Below, piece by piece: positions 9,019 to 16,742 of a DNA stretch of 41,134 bases; the first letter of the stretch is position 1, and each line of letters opens with the position of its first letter. This DNA comes from Acidimicrobium sp. UBA3029 (lineage in GTDB: Bacteria; Actinomycetota; Acidimicrobiia; Acidimicrobiales; Ilumatobacteraceae): contig DFDK01000114.1 of the NCBI GenBank assembly GCA_002367695.1, forward strand, positions 1 to 41,134, in the 5' to 3' direction. The translations under genes and the position numbers were made by a program. The notes under the pieces were generated by a model. That model made no database searches. It saw only the letters and a list, made by a program, of their open reading frames with translations, and was not told the origin of the DNA.

Positions 9019-9465
9019 GTGCGTGTATCTACTCGGGGCGACTATGCGTGTCGCGCTCTCCTCTCGCTCGCCCTCCACGAAGGCGAGCCAGGTCCAACAT
9101 CGGTCCGCGACATCGCAACCCGTACCGCGCTTCCACAGCCTTATCTCGAGCAGATTCTTTTGGTTCTCAAAGGCGCAGGCCTGGTCAAATCAAAACGTGG
9201 CGTTGGCGGTGGATACACACTTGCCCGACCAGCAGAAGAGATCTTGCTCTCACAAATAATTGCAGCAGCAGACGGCCCGATCAGTCTTGGTGATTTTGGC
9301 AAACCACACCAGGATGGCTCATGTGATCACGAAGGTCATTGCGTACTACTAGCGATCTGGAATGTTGCTGGCGAACACATGCGCGAACATCTCGAGGATT
9401 ACACGCTGGCAAAAATTGCCTCTGCGGCCAAAGGCACTTCGCCTTGGCCACAACTGCATCATTAA
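9019..9465 (+). CDS. Rrf2 family transcriptional regulator
   Basis: This 148-residue Rrf2-family winged-helix regulator starts at GTG 9019 with the typical VSTRGDYACRALLSLA. The helix-turn-helix spans about residues 25-55 (SVRDIATRTALPQPYLEQIL), and the wing is KRGVGGGYTLARP. Cys102 and Cys108 keep the six-residue spacing of the first two cluster cysteines of IscR, but the third IscR cysteine is absent (Trp at that place). If a cluster is bound, its ligands differ from IscR. The gene is divergent from the phosphatase-family gene, which may be a target, and the shared promoter could allow self-control. It converges on rluD with 20 bp between stops and no clear terminator. Confidence 0.9.
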   Translation: MRVSTRGDYACRALLSLALHEGEPGPTSVRDIATRTALPQPYLEQILLVLKGAGLVKSKRGVGGGYTLARPAEEILLSQIIAAADGPISLGDFGKPHQDGSCDHEGHCVLLAIWNVAGEHMREHLEDYTLAKIASAAKGTSPWPQLHH

Positions 9466-9485
9466 CTCATTTACCAACAAAGCGT

Positions 9486-10400
9486 TTAGCTACAGCGGGC
9501 AAGCAATACTTTCATATCGTCGGGCATTTCAGCTTCAAACGACATCGATTCACCACTGATCGGATGCACAAAGGCCAACTGATGCGCATGCAGCATTGGA
9601 CGCGGTGCCGATAGAGAACTTCGCGCACCCCCGTATGTCGAGTCTCCCACTACCGGATGTCCGATTGATTCGAGATGAACTCTGATCTGATGGGTCCGTC
9701 CAGTTTCTAGATTGCACTCAACTAATGAACTTGGCAACGGCAGATCAAACTTTGATTTCACTTCAAAACGTGTCCGAGCAGCTTTACCGTCGACAACGAC
9801 TCCCATGCGTGTTGGGTCTTTCTGATCTCGACCGATTGGAGCGTCGATGGTGCCAGACAAAACAGTTGGGTGTCCCCAAATAAGTGCCAAGTAGGTGCGC
9901 TTCACCTCACGTTTCGACAACGCATCCACAAGCGCTTCGTATGCTGCTTGCGTTTTTGCCATCACCATCAAGCCAGTCGTACCCGCATCAAGTCGATGCA
10001 CAACTCCGGGACGTAACGGGTCACCAGCAGACGCCATCTCGGGAAACCTCGCAAGTGCACCATTGACCATCGTGCCTGTTGGATTGCCGGCGCCAGGATG
10101 GACAACTAAACCTGCACGCTTATTTACCACCACAACATCTGTGTCTTCGTAGACAACATCCAAAATCACTGATGCGTCGGCCATTGGTAATTCTTTTTTG
10201 GGCAATAGCGCAGTATCAATAGCAATTGTTTGACCTTCAGCAATTTTGGTTTTGCCGGTCTTGGCACACACTCCATCGACCACCACTCCGCCGGCCTGAA
10301 TGAGCAAAGCTGCAGAGGCGCGACTTACGTCGGCGATGAGAGCAACAATGCGGTCTAGACGCTGATCATTGAGTGCAGCCGGAATAATTTCATTGAGCAC
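9486..10400 (-). CDS. rluD: RluA/RluD family ribosomal large-subunit pseudouridine synthase
   Basis: This 304-residue pseudouridine synthase probably modifies 23S rRNA. An N-terminal S4 RNA-binding domain (about 10-65) precedes the catalytic domain, which carries PGVVHRLDAGTTGLMV with the catalytic Asp138, plus KRTYLALIWG and the LETGRTHQIRVHLESIGHPVVGD block. The order S4 then catalysis fits the RluD type. It starts at GTG 10400, which shares its G with the lspA stop (TAGTG), so translation is probably coupled. lspA-rluD is a common bacterial pair. The exact uridines modified cannot be read from sequence. Confidence 0.92.
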   Translation of the reverse strand: MLNEIIPAALNDQRLDRIVALIADVSRASAALLIQAGGVVVDGVCAKTGKTKIAEGQTIAIDTALLPKKELPMADASVILDVVYEDTDVVVVNKRAGLVVHPGAGNPTGTMVNGALARFPEMASAGDPLRPGVVHRLDAGTTGLMVMAKTQAAYEALVDALSKREVKRTYLALIWGHPTVLSGTIDAPIGRDQKDPTRMGVVVDGKAARTRFEVKSKFDLPLPSSLVECNLETGRTHQIRVHLESIGHPVVGDSTYGGARSSLSAPRPMLHAHQLAFVHPISGESMSFEAEMPDDMKVLLARCS

Positions 10401-10939
10401 TATTGGCCGTCCGTTCGATCGATCTGGGAGTTGTACTTGAACATTGCCACGATCATTGTCGCGGCTCCAATCATGATTGCCATGTCAGCGACGTTAAATA
10501 CTGGCCACCATTGAAAATCAATAAAGTCAATAACCGCTCCACGCATCCACCCGGACCCTCGAAACAGTCGATCCAGAATGTTCCCTACTGCTCCGCCGAC
10601 AATCAGACCTGTCGCCAGGCGCGTCAACACATTGTCAGCCCGACGCAACGAGAGCAATAGCATCACCACAACCACCAATCCGATAACGCCGATTATCGGT
10701 CCTAGTCCGGTTCCTCGCGAGAAGGCCATCCCTCGGTTGTAGGTCAAGTTAAATTGCATTGTCCAAATCACGTCAATGATGTGTCCATCAGCGAGACCTC
10801 GAAGAGCCCACGCTTTAGTCAGTTGGTCAAGCATCGCTACAGCGATAGCAACCAACAGACTCATACGCGTTGCCCTAAACAACGTCAATCGGCCTCCTGA
10901 ATGCGTTGTGTCAAGTGCGTCAGGTGTGGCGTCGATCAT
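10400..10939 (-). CDS. lspA: Lipoprotein signal peptidase (signal peptidase II)
   Basis: This 179-residue inner-membrane aspartic protease cleaves signal peptides from prolipoproteins after lipid is added to the lipobox Cys. Four membrane segments are visible (about 27-43, 80-97, 107-122, 150-168). The catalytic aspartates are Asp123 in VGNILDRLF and Asp152 in FNVADMAI, and the conserved NxGxAF-like block reads NRGMAFS. A polar N-terminal extension of about 20 residues precedes the first helix. The ATG overlaps the previous stop as ATGA, and its own stop overlaps the rluD GTG. The 44-residue lipoprotein at 40626 would be a substrate in this cell. Confidence 0.95.
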   Translation of the reverse strand: MIDATPDALDTTHSGGRLTLFRATRMSLLVAIAVAMLDQLTKAWALRGLADGHIIDVIWTMQFNLTYNRGMAFSRGTGLGPIIGVIGLVVVVMLLLSLRRADNVLTRLATGLIVGGAVGNILDRLFRGSGWMRGAVIDFIDFQWWPVFNVADMAIMIGAATMIVAMFKYNSQIDRTDGQ

Positions 10940-12018
10940 CGACGGCCAATGCCACCGACACGTTCAAGAACCGACTCGGTTGTTTCTGGAATAGCTTTGA
11001 GGCGCTCGCGAGGAATCGCCAAACCAGTGTGTACAGAATATCCATACTCGCCGGTCTTGATTCGCTCAAGTGCGGCATCTAACTCTTCAACGATATGCCT
11101 GGCTTGCGCTGACAGCATGAGGTCACGGGAGCGTTCGACCACCATGGTGTCACCTTCGCCACCCTCTTCGTCAAACTGCACATCGCCCATTTCCACATCT
11201 TGAATGAGTGAATTTGCCTCATCATCAAGACGCAGTGCCTGACGCAGCAAAACGACTTTCTTTTCAAGCATCAACTCGCGCTGACCAGTCAAGAACTTCA
11301 GATCAAAATCTTTTGTTGCTTGAATACCATCCGCGAACTCAGTCTTGATAATCGGTGGACGCGGTGGTGGTACAGGCTTACGCTTTGCTCGAAGTTCGGC
11401 CTCACGTGCGGCTTCTTTTTCCGCGGCAAGCGCAAGTCGAGCTGCTTCCTTTTCTTCGCGAAGGCGAATCTTTTCGGCTTCCTGTGCTGCCTTAAGTATT
11501 AACTTTTCGGCTGCGATGCGCGCTTTTTCCTTAGCCGCTTCTTTGGCCGCCGATGCCTTCAATTTTTGCTGCAGGGCCATGTCCTTCTTGCGCTGTGCTG
11601 CAACCTTTTTGCGCTCCATCTCTTTTTCACGCATTGCCTTCTTACGCGCCGCATCAGCAGCCTTTTTAGCCGCTACTTTCTTGGCCAACTCGGCTTTTTT
11701 CAATGCAAGTGCCTTCTGATCAGCAATTTTCTTTTGCGCTGCAAGCTTCTTCTGTGCGGCGACTTTCTTTGCCAAGTCAGCCTTTTTAGTTGCTAGCGCT
11801 TTTTGCTCAGCAAGCTTCTTTTTTGTGGCGACTTTCTTTGCCAAGTCAGCCTTCTTGGTTGCTCGCGCTTTTTGCTCAGCAAGCTTCTTCTGTGCGGCGA
11901 CTTTCTTTGCCAAGTCAACCTTCTTTTTTGCAGCTACCTTCTTCGCCAGATCGGCCTTCTTTTTTGCGGCCGCCGCCTTATTGGCTAAGGCTTTCTTCTT
12001 TGCTGATACTGATGGCAT
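10936..12018 (-). CDS. Lys/Ala-rich, histone H1-like protein with cysteine-less DksA/TraR C-terminus
   Basis: This 360-residue protein starts at ATG 12018 (minus strand GAGGG four bases before it); frames extended upstream would run into ileS. Residues 1 to about 225 are a long basic, Lys/Ala-rich region (repeats such as KKADLAKKVA) resembling histone H1 and the tails of actinobacterial HU, so DNA binding is likely. The C-terminus (about 235-360) resembles DksA/TraR: a coiled-coil-like acidic region, then GEYGYSVHTGLAIPRERLKA. The positions that carry zinc-binding cysteines in DksA/TraR are Ser, Thr and other residues here, so no zinc finger is expected. From memory, related proteins occur between ileS and lspA in other actinobacteria. 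Its stop overlaps the lspA ATG. Confidence 0.85.
   Translation of the reverse strand: MPSVSAKKKALANKAAAAKKKADLAKKVAAKKKVDLAKKVAAQKKLAEQKARATKKADLAKKVATKKKLAEQKALATKKADLAKKVAAQKKLAAQKKIADQKALALKKAELAKKVAAKKAADAARKKAMREKEMERKKVAAQRKKDMALQQKLKASAAKEAAKEKARIAAEKLILKAAQEAEKIRLREEKEAARLALAAEKEAAREAELRAKRKPVPPPRPPIIKTEFADGIQATKDFDLKFLTGQRELMLEKKVVLLRQALRLDDEANSLIQDVEMGDVQFDEEGGEGDTMVVERSRDLMLSAQARHIVEELDAALERIKTGEYGYSVHTGLAIPRERLKAIPETTESVLERVGGIGRR
11743..11935. repeat. 69-bp tandem repeat inside the H1-like region
   Basis: AAGCTT recurs at 11743, 11812 and 11881, exactly 69 bp apart, and the sequence between follows the same pattern with few changes. Copies one and three share their first 37 bases exactly. 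The unit encodes 23 residues (KKLAEQKA, then TKKADLAKKVA). About 2.8 copies are present, the third fading near 11935. Such in-frame repeats can change number by slippage without breaking the gene. Confidence 0.85.
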
Positions 12019-12041
12019 GTTTCCCTCTCGAACTTGGCGCT

Positions 12042-15000
12042 TTACCGTACTTGATCGACACCTATATGGACGGGATTCCCATCTAAATCCCCCGTTGGAT
12101 CTAGGCCTTGAACCCACTCAATACGCTGTGCAAGGGTTTCAGAGGCTATATAAGCCTCGAATTGAGACACTTGCGACTGCAGCGAATCTGGCAAACCAAG
12201 CTTTAATACAATCCGGTCAGATACCGCTAACCCAGCTTCTCGGCGTGCTTGTTGCACCATCCGCACTATGTCGCGTGCAGCACCTTCCGCCAATAATGCA
12301 TCAGTCAATTCAATATTTAGCAATACGATCCCTTGGCCATCGGCTAGCGCGGCGCTTGCGATTTTTTCGGTATCACCTGCAGCCGCAACCAGCCTGACCT
12401 GAAACTCGTGCGGTTCAAGCGAGACTCCACCAGCGATAACTTCGTCTCCGTTGATCGACCAGTCGCCTTTCTTTACTGCAACGATCACTTTTTGAGTGTT
12501 GGCGCCAAGGCGTGGTCCGAGAGCAGCAGGAATGAGTTGCAATTCGTGTTTGGCCACTTGACCAAGTTCAGTTGTGAGCGTGACTTTGTGAACATTGACT
12601 TCGTCTGTGATGATCGAGACAAACGATTGCAACGCATTAGCCAACGGTGAAGCAACAGTAAGTTCTCCAAGTGGTAGTCGAACTCGGCGTGAATGCACCT
12701 TGCGCAATGACAGAGTTGTTGAACACACGTCGCGGACCTGATCCATCACTTTTTCAAGTTCATCGTCGCTCGGCACAATGCTCGCGTCTGGCCAGTCCTC
12801 CAAGTGCACACTTCGCTCACCCGTGAGTTCTTTGTAAATCTTTTCAGTAGTTAACGGCAACAGAGGTGCAGCAATGCGGGTCAACACCTGCAGCACTGTG
12901 TGCAACGTATCTATTGCGTCCTTGTCGCCCTTCCAAAATCGATCGCGGCTACGACGGATATACCAATTGGTGAGCACGTCCAAAAATGTTCTTACTTGTT
13001 GGCATGCATTGAAAATATCGTATTGATCCATCGACACCGTTGTGTCTTCGATCAGACGCTTCAATTTTGAAAACACGTATCGATCCAACACATTTGTTGA
13101 GTCGTAGCGAACTTCGCCGGTCATTGATTCGGCATTGGCATACAACGACAAGAAATACCAACTATTCCACAGTGGCAACATCACTTGACGCACCGTGTCA
13201 CGAATACCTTCTTCGGTTACCGCAAAGTCCGACCCACGCAAAATTGACGAAGACAACAGATACCAACGCATGGCATCAGCGCCATAAGTATCGAAGACAT
13301 TCATTGGGTCTGGATAGTTGCGAAGACTCTTGGACATCTTTGCGCCGTCATCACCCAAGACAATTCCGTGACTGACACATGTAGAAAAAGCAGGACGATC
13401 GAACAACGCTGTTGCCAGAACATGCAGCGTGTAAAACCAACCACGTGTCTGACCGATGTATTCAACGATGAAGTCACCGGGATAGTGCTGATCAAACCAT
13501 TCCTGATTTTCGAACGGATAATGCACTTGAGCAAACGGCATCGAGCCACTCTCGAACCAGCAGTCGAGAACTTCGGGGACTCTGCGCATCATCGACTTTC
13601 CAGTTGGATCATCTGGATTTGGTCGTACCAGATCGTCTACAACCGGGCGATGCAATTCGGTAACTACGACACCAAAATCGCGCTCGAGGTCGGCGAGACT
13701 CCCATACACATCGATACGCGGATATGCGGGGTCATCACTGCGCCACACTGGTATCGGAGAACCCCAGAAGCGATTGCGGCTGATCGTCCAATCGCGCGCA
13801 TTTTCGAGCCACTTGCCAAAGCTTCCGTGCTTCAAGTGATCTGGCACCCAAGTGATCTCTTCGTTTAATGCAACCATGCGCTCTTTCACAGCTGTCACAT
13901 TGACAAACCACGAGCTCACCGCTTTATAGATGAGTGGCTTTCCTGTGCGCCAACAATGCGGGTATGCGTGGTCGTATGTTTCGTGTCGCAAGACGACGCC
14001 TCGCGACTTAAGTTCACGGATAATCAGCGGGTTGGCGTCAAACACCAACATCCCAAAGAAGTCTGGAACTTCACTCGTAAACAACCCACGACTATCGACT
14101 GGCACCACAAGCCCGATGCCGTGCTCACTGCATACTCGTTGGTCGTCCTCACCAAAGCCAGGGGCAAGGTGCACTACTCCAGTACCGTCTTCCGTCGTTA
14201 CGAAGTCGCCCGCAATAACTCGAAATGCATCTGGCTGATCAGCGAAGTACGAAAACATTGGCGTATACGTGCGACCAACAAGTGCTGCGCCAAGTATCGA
14301 GTCAAGAACTTCTGCACCTTCCAACTCCTTTTCATACGAACCAAGTCGTGCTTCGGCCAAGATGTAAATAGTTCCGTTATGTCGCACTCGCACGTAACTG
14401 ACTTCTGGCGCAACCGCAAGAGCCAAGTTGCTCGGCAATGTCCATGGCGTAGTCGTCCACGCCAGTAATGATTCGCCGGTTTCAAGTACAAACGCAACGG
14501 TCAAGGCTGGATCTTGCACTTGCTTGTACGCGTCGTCCATGCGCGTTTCAGTGTTTGACAATGGCGTCTCAAGTGCCCATGAATACGGCAGCACTCGAAA
14601 TCCTTCGTAAATCAGACCCTTGTCCCACAGCCTCTTAAATGCCCACATCACACTTTCCATGTACGAGACATCGAGGGTTTTATAATCGTTTGCAAAATCA
14701 ACCCAACGCGCTTGGCGGGTTACATAACGCTCCCAGTCGCTGGTGTAACGCAGCACAGACTCTTTGCAGTACTCATTGAATTTCTCGATACCGAAGTCTG
14801 TGATTGCTTGTCGTCCAGAAATCCCTAACTGACGCTCTGCTTCTGCTTCGGCAGGCAAGCCATGACAATCCCATCCAAAACGGCGTTCAACTCGCTTGCC
14901 CTGCATCGTTTGATATCGAGGAACAGCATCTTTGACAAACCCGGTTAACAGGTGCCCGTAGTGCGGTAAACCGTTGGCAAATGGTGGTCCGTCATAGAAC

Positions 15001-15140
15001 ACATATTCGTTTGCACCATTGGCGCCAGCATCGCGTTGATCAATGGAAGCCTGAAATGTGCCGTCAGCAGCCCAAAAATCGAGCGTCTCGTTTTCGACTG
15101 CTGGAAAGTTCGGTTGAGGATCAACCTTTGGATAAGTCAC
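12042..15140 (-). CDS. ileS: Isoleucyl-tRNA synthetase (eukaryote-like type)
   Basis: This 1032-residue class I synthetase charges tRNA-Ile with isoleucine. The HIGH motif appears as H60-Y-G-H63 within GPPFANGLPHYGHLLTG, and KMSKS as DGAKMSKSLRNYPDP. The editing domain lies between them (WTTTPWTLPSNLALAV). The GWDCHGLPAEAEAE context and the lack of a C-terminal zinc-finger block match the eukaryote-like second type, which is usual in actinobacteria and is associated with mupirocin tolerance in other species. The start is GTG 15140. It lies 23 bp before the H1-like gene and 43 bp after yggT; many actinobacteria have divIVA in the latter gap. Confidence 0.97.
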   Translation of the reverse strand: MTYPKVDPQPNFPAVENETLDFWAADGTFQASIDQRDAGANGANEYVFYDGPPFANGLPHYGHLLTGFVKDAVPRYQTMQGKRVERRFGWDCHGLPAEAEAERQLGISGRQAITDFGIEKFNEYCKESVLRYTSDWERYVTRQARWVDFANDYKTLDVSYMESVMWAFKRLWDKGLIYEGFRVLPYSWALETPLSNTETRMDDAYKQVQDPALTVAFVLETGESLLAWTTTPWTLPSNLALAVAPEVSYVRVRHNGTIYILAEARLGSYEKELEGAEVLDSILGAALVGRTYTPMFSYFADQPDAFRVIAGDFVTTEDGTGVVHLAPGFGEDDQRVCSEHGIGLVVPVDSRGLFTSEVPDFFGMLVFDANPLIIRELKSRGVVLRHETYDHAYPHCWRTGKPLIYKAVSSWFVNVTAVKERMVALNEEITWVPDHLKHGSFGKWLENARDWTISRNRFWGSPIPVWRSDDPAYPRIDVYGSLADLERDFGVVVTELHRPVVDDLVRPNPDDPTGKSMMRRVPEVLDCWFESGSMPFAQVHYPFENQEWFDQHYPGDFIVEYIGQTRGWFYTLHVLATALFDRPAFSTCVSHGIVLGDDGAKMSKSLRNYPDPMNVFDTYGADAMRWYLLSSSILRGSDFAVTEEGIRDTVRQVMLPLWNSWYFLSLYANAESMTGEVRYDSTNVLDRYVFSKLKRLIEDTTVSMDQYDIFNACQQVRTFLDVLTNWYIRRSRDRFWKGDKDAIDTLHTVLQVLTRIAAPLLPLTTEKIYKELTGERSVHLEDWPDASIVPSDDELEKVMDQVRDVCSTTLSLRKVHSRRVRLPLGELTVASPLANALQSFVSIITDEVNVHKVTLTTELGQVAKHELQLIPAALGPRLGANTQKVIVAVKKGDWSINGDEVIAGGVSLEPHEFQVRLVAAAGDTEKIASAALADGQGIVLLNIELTDALLAEGAARDIVRMVQQARREAGLAVSDRIVLKLGLPDSLQSQVSQFEAYIASETLAQRIEWVQGLDPTGDLDGNPVHIGVDQVR

Positions 15141-15183
15141 GGTGCGTCATTGTAAAGGCAAATGCGTGCTACTGGCTTGATGC

Positions 15184-15435
15184 CTAGCAGCGAAGCAATA
15201 AGCCCTGTACGACGATCTGCAAAAACAGCAACACCACAAGGGGCGAAAGATCAAGTGGCCCTGCAAGGGGCAATGCGCGTCTCACTGGCAGAAGCACAGG
15301 ATCAGTCAGCAATATCACGATTCGCACAACCTGACCGAGAGGTCCGTTTGGGTTGGCGGGAAACCACGAAAGAATCACTCTTCCGATTATTAGGTACGTG
15401 TAGAGACCTACAAGGGAGCAAAGAATCTCAGTCAC
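15184..15435 (-). CDS. YggT family membrane protein
   Basis: This small integral membrane protein (about 83 residues) has two hydrophobic helices (around TEILCSLVGLYTYLIIGRVILSWF and LSPLVVLLFLQIVVQGLLL) and the family's SWFP and TDPVLLPVRRALP segments. YggT proteins are encoded beside sepF and yggS in many Gram-positive bacteria; a role in division-site or membrane organisation is inferred from that context. The start is set at GTG 15435, overlapping the sepF stop by 8 bases. A GTG at 15453 would add six residues but fits the family N-terminus less well. No strong ribosome site is seen, so coupling to sepF is likely. Confidence 0.88.
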   Translation of the reverse strand: MTEILCSLVGLYTYLIIGRVILSWFPANPNGPLGQVVRIVILLTDPVLLPVRRALPLAGPLDLSPLVVLLFLQIVVQGLLLRC

Positions 15436-15985
15436 GATTGACGCGCGTGCCACGAGGTGTCAACAGAAAAACACCAGGTGCAATCTTTTCCATTTTGCCT
15501 TCGATTCCGTAGGTTACTCCGCTCGCAAAATCAATCAGTCGTCGCGCAATTTCCGAATCTGCGGCTCCAATGTTCATTGCTACTGGCTTTCCAGACCTCA
15601 GCAACTCCGCAATATCTTTTGCTTGGTCATAACGAGTTGGTCGAATTGCAACTGGTTCAGCAGTTGTCTGCGTGAGTTTGCGAACTGTTCCACCAGTACT
15701 TGAACCACTTGGTCGCAGTTGCACACTCGAGTCATCTCGTTGGGCATGCGTGCGCACTGGTGTTGGCCGTGCTGCAGTTCGCGGGCGCGGTGCCTCTTCG
15801 TAGTCATCTTCATCTTCATCTTCGTAGTCATCGACATACTGCTGAGGCTGTGGACGTCGAACGGCCCCACCACCGCGCGCATTGCGAGCAGCCGGACGTT
15901 CTACGGCTATTGAAGCGTCGTAGTCGTCGTAAGCGTCATCTGGGCCAAGACCTAAATAGTCCATTGCTCTACGAAACATTGACAT
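15428..15985 (-). CDS. sepF: Cell division protein SepF
   Basis: This 185-residue protein anchors FtsZ to the membrane, a job FtsA does in other bacteria; no ftsA is present here. The N-terminal MSMFRRAMDYLGLG is the amphipathic membrane-binding helix. A disordered, acidic and Arg/Pro-rich linker follows (about 20-100, with a DYEDEDEDDYEE run). The folded C-terminal domain (about 105-180) shows the typical RPTRYDQAKDIAELLRSG and RRLIDFASGVTYGIEG. It starts 23 bp after the yggS stop and overlaps yggT. Length is normal for actinobacterial SepF. Confidence 0.95.
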   Translation of the reverse strand: MSMFRRAMDYLGLGPDDAYDDYDASIAVERPAARNARGGGAVRRPQPQQYVDDYEDEDEDDYEEAPRPRTAARPTPVRTHAQRDDSSVQLRPSGSSTGGTVRKLTQTTAEPVAIRPTRYDQAKDIAELLRSGKPVAMNIGAADSEIARRLIDFASGVTYGIEGKMEKIAPGVFLLTPRGTRVNRD

Positions 15986-16008
15986 CAGTAATAGGTTACA
16001 ACACCCGA

Positions 16009-16680
16009 CTAGATCGAACGTGGACGTTGGCCGAAGAGCGCTGTTCCCACACGCACCAGTGTGGAGCCTTCCTCAACCGCAATCTCGACATCGGATGTCA
16101 TCCCCATCGATAACTGTTCAACCCCCAGGTCGGCAGCCATCTGCTTAAGCAACCGAAAAGCAGCTCGAGTCTTATCTGGATCCATATCGGTCGGGCCAAC
16201 CGTCATCAGACCAGTGACGTCAAGTCCGCCTTGACGGGCCTGATCCACAAGGGTTTTTGCCTCGGTGGGATCACACCCACCTTTATCGCTTTCGCCGGTG
16301 GTATTTACCTGTAACAGCATTTCGCACCGCCCAATAACTGCCCGTCCTGCGTGGCGCTTGACGAGTTCGGTTACTACCGATGCCCTATCTACCGACTGCC
16401 ACACGTCAACAATCTCAAATATCGACTTAATTTTGTTGGTCTGTAATTGTCCGATGAAATGCACGGGTAGCCGATCGGCAGAGTCAACTTGCTTCGACTT
16501 CGCAATTAATTCCTGCGCATAGTTTTCGCCAACAGCCTCACAGCCCGCAGACTTTGCTTCACTCCAGGCGTCTGCCCCGAAATTCTTGGTAACAGCAACA
16601 ATGCCAACCCCGACCCCACCTGCGCGAACAATTCGATCGCGCAATTCGGCAACACGAGTTGCTACGAGTGGCTGATTCAT
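16009..16680 (-). CDS. yggS: YggS/PLPBP family pyridoxal phosphate homeostasis protein
   Basis: This 223-residue single-domain PLP-binding protein has an alanine-racemase-like barrel but no known catalytic activity. Lys32 in IVAVTKNFG is the PLP lysine, and the phosphate-binding end is seen as LSMGMTSDVEIAVEEGSTLVRVGTALFG. The family buffers vitamin B6 and affects amino-acid pools. In Gram-positive genomes it is commonly placed between ftsZ and sepF, as here. A perfect 7-bp hairpin lies two bases before its ATG and there is no visible Shine-Dalgarno, which may limit translation. Confidence 0.95.
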   Translation of the reverse strand: MNQPLVATRVAELRDRIVRAGGVGVGIVAVTKNFGADAWSEAKSAGCEAVGENYAQELIAKSKQVDSADRLPVHFIGQLQTNKIKSIFEIVDVWQSVDRASVVTELVKRHAGRAVIGRCEMLLQVNTTGESDKGGCDPTEAKTLVDQARQGGLDVTGLMTVGPTDMDPDKTRAAFRLLKQMAADLGVEQLSMGMTSDVEIAVEEGSTLVRVGTALFGQRPRSI

Positions 16681-16682
16681 AA

Positions 16683-16722
16683 GAATTCGAAGGCGAATTC
16701 AATCGCAAATTCGCCGGCGAAT
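16683..16722. repeat. Hairpin and palindrome in the ftsZ-yggS gap
   Basis: GAATTCG (16683-16689) and CGAATTC (16694-16700) pair perfectly across a 4-base loop. Directly after them lies the 14-bp palindrome ATTCGCCGGCGAAT (16709-16722). No T-run follows in either direction, so an intrinsic terminator is unlikely. In the yggS transcript the hairpin ends two bases before the start codon. Confidence 0.6.
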
Positions 16723-16742
16723 GCGCCAACCATCCGAAGCTG

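Noticed and set aside
11825..12397. 190-codon plus-strand frame with repeated FFAKSAF segments
   Set aside because: It is the complement of the Lys/Ala repeats of the H1-like gene; the repeat alone keeps the frame open.
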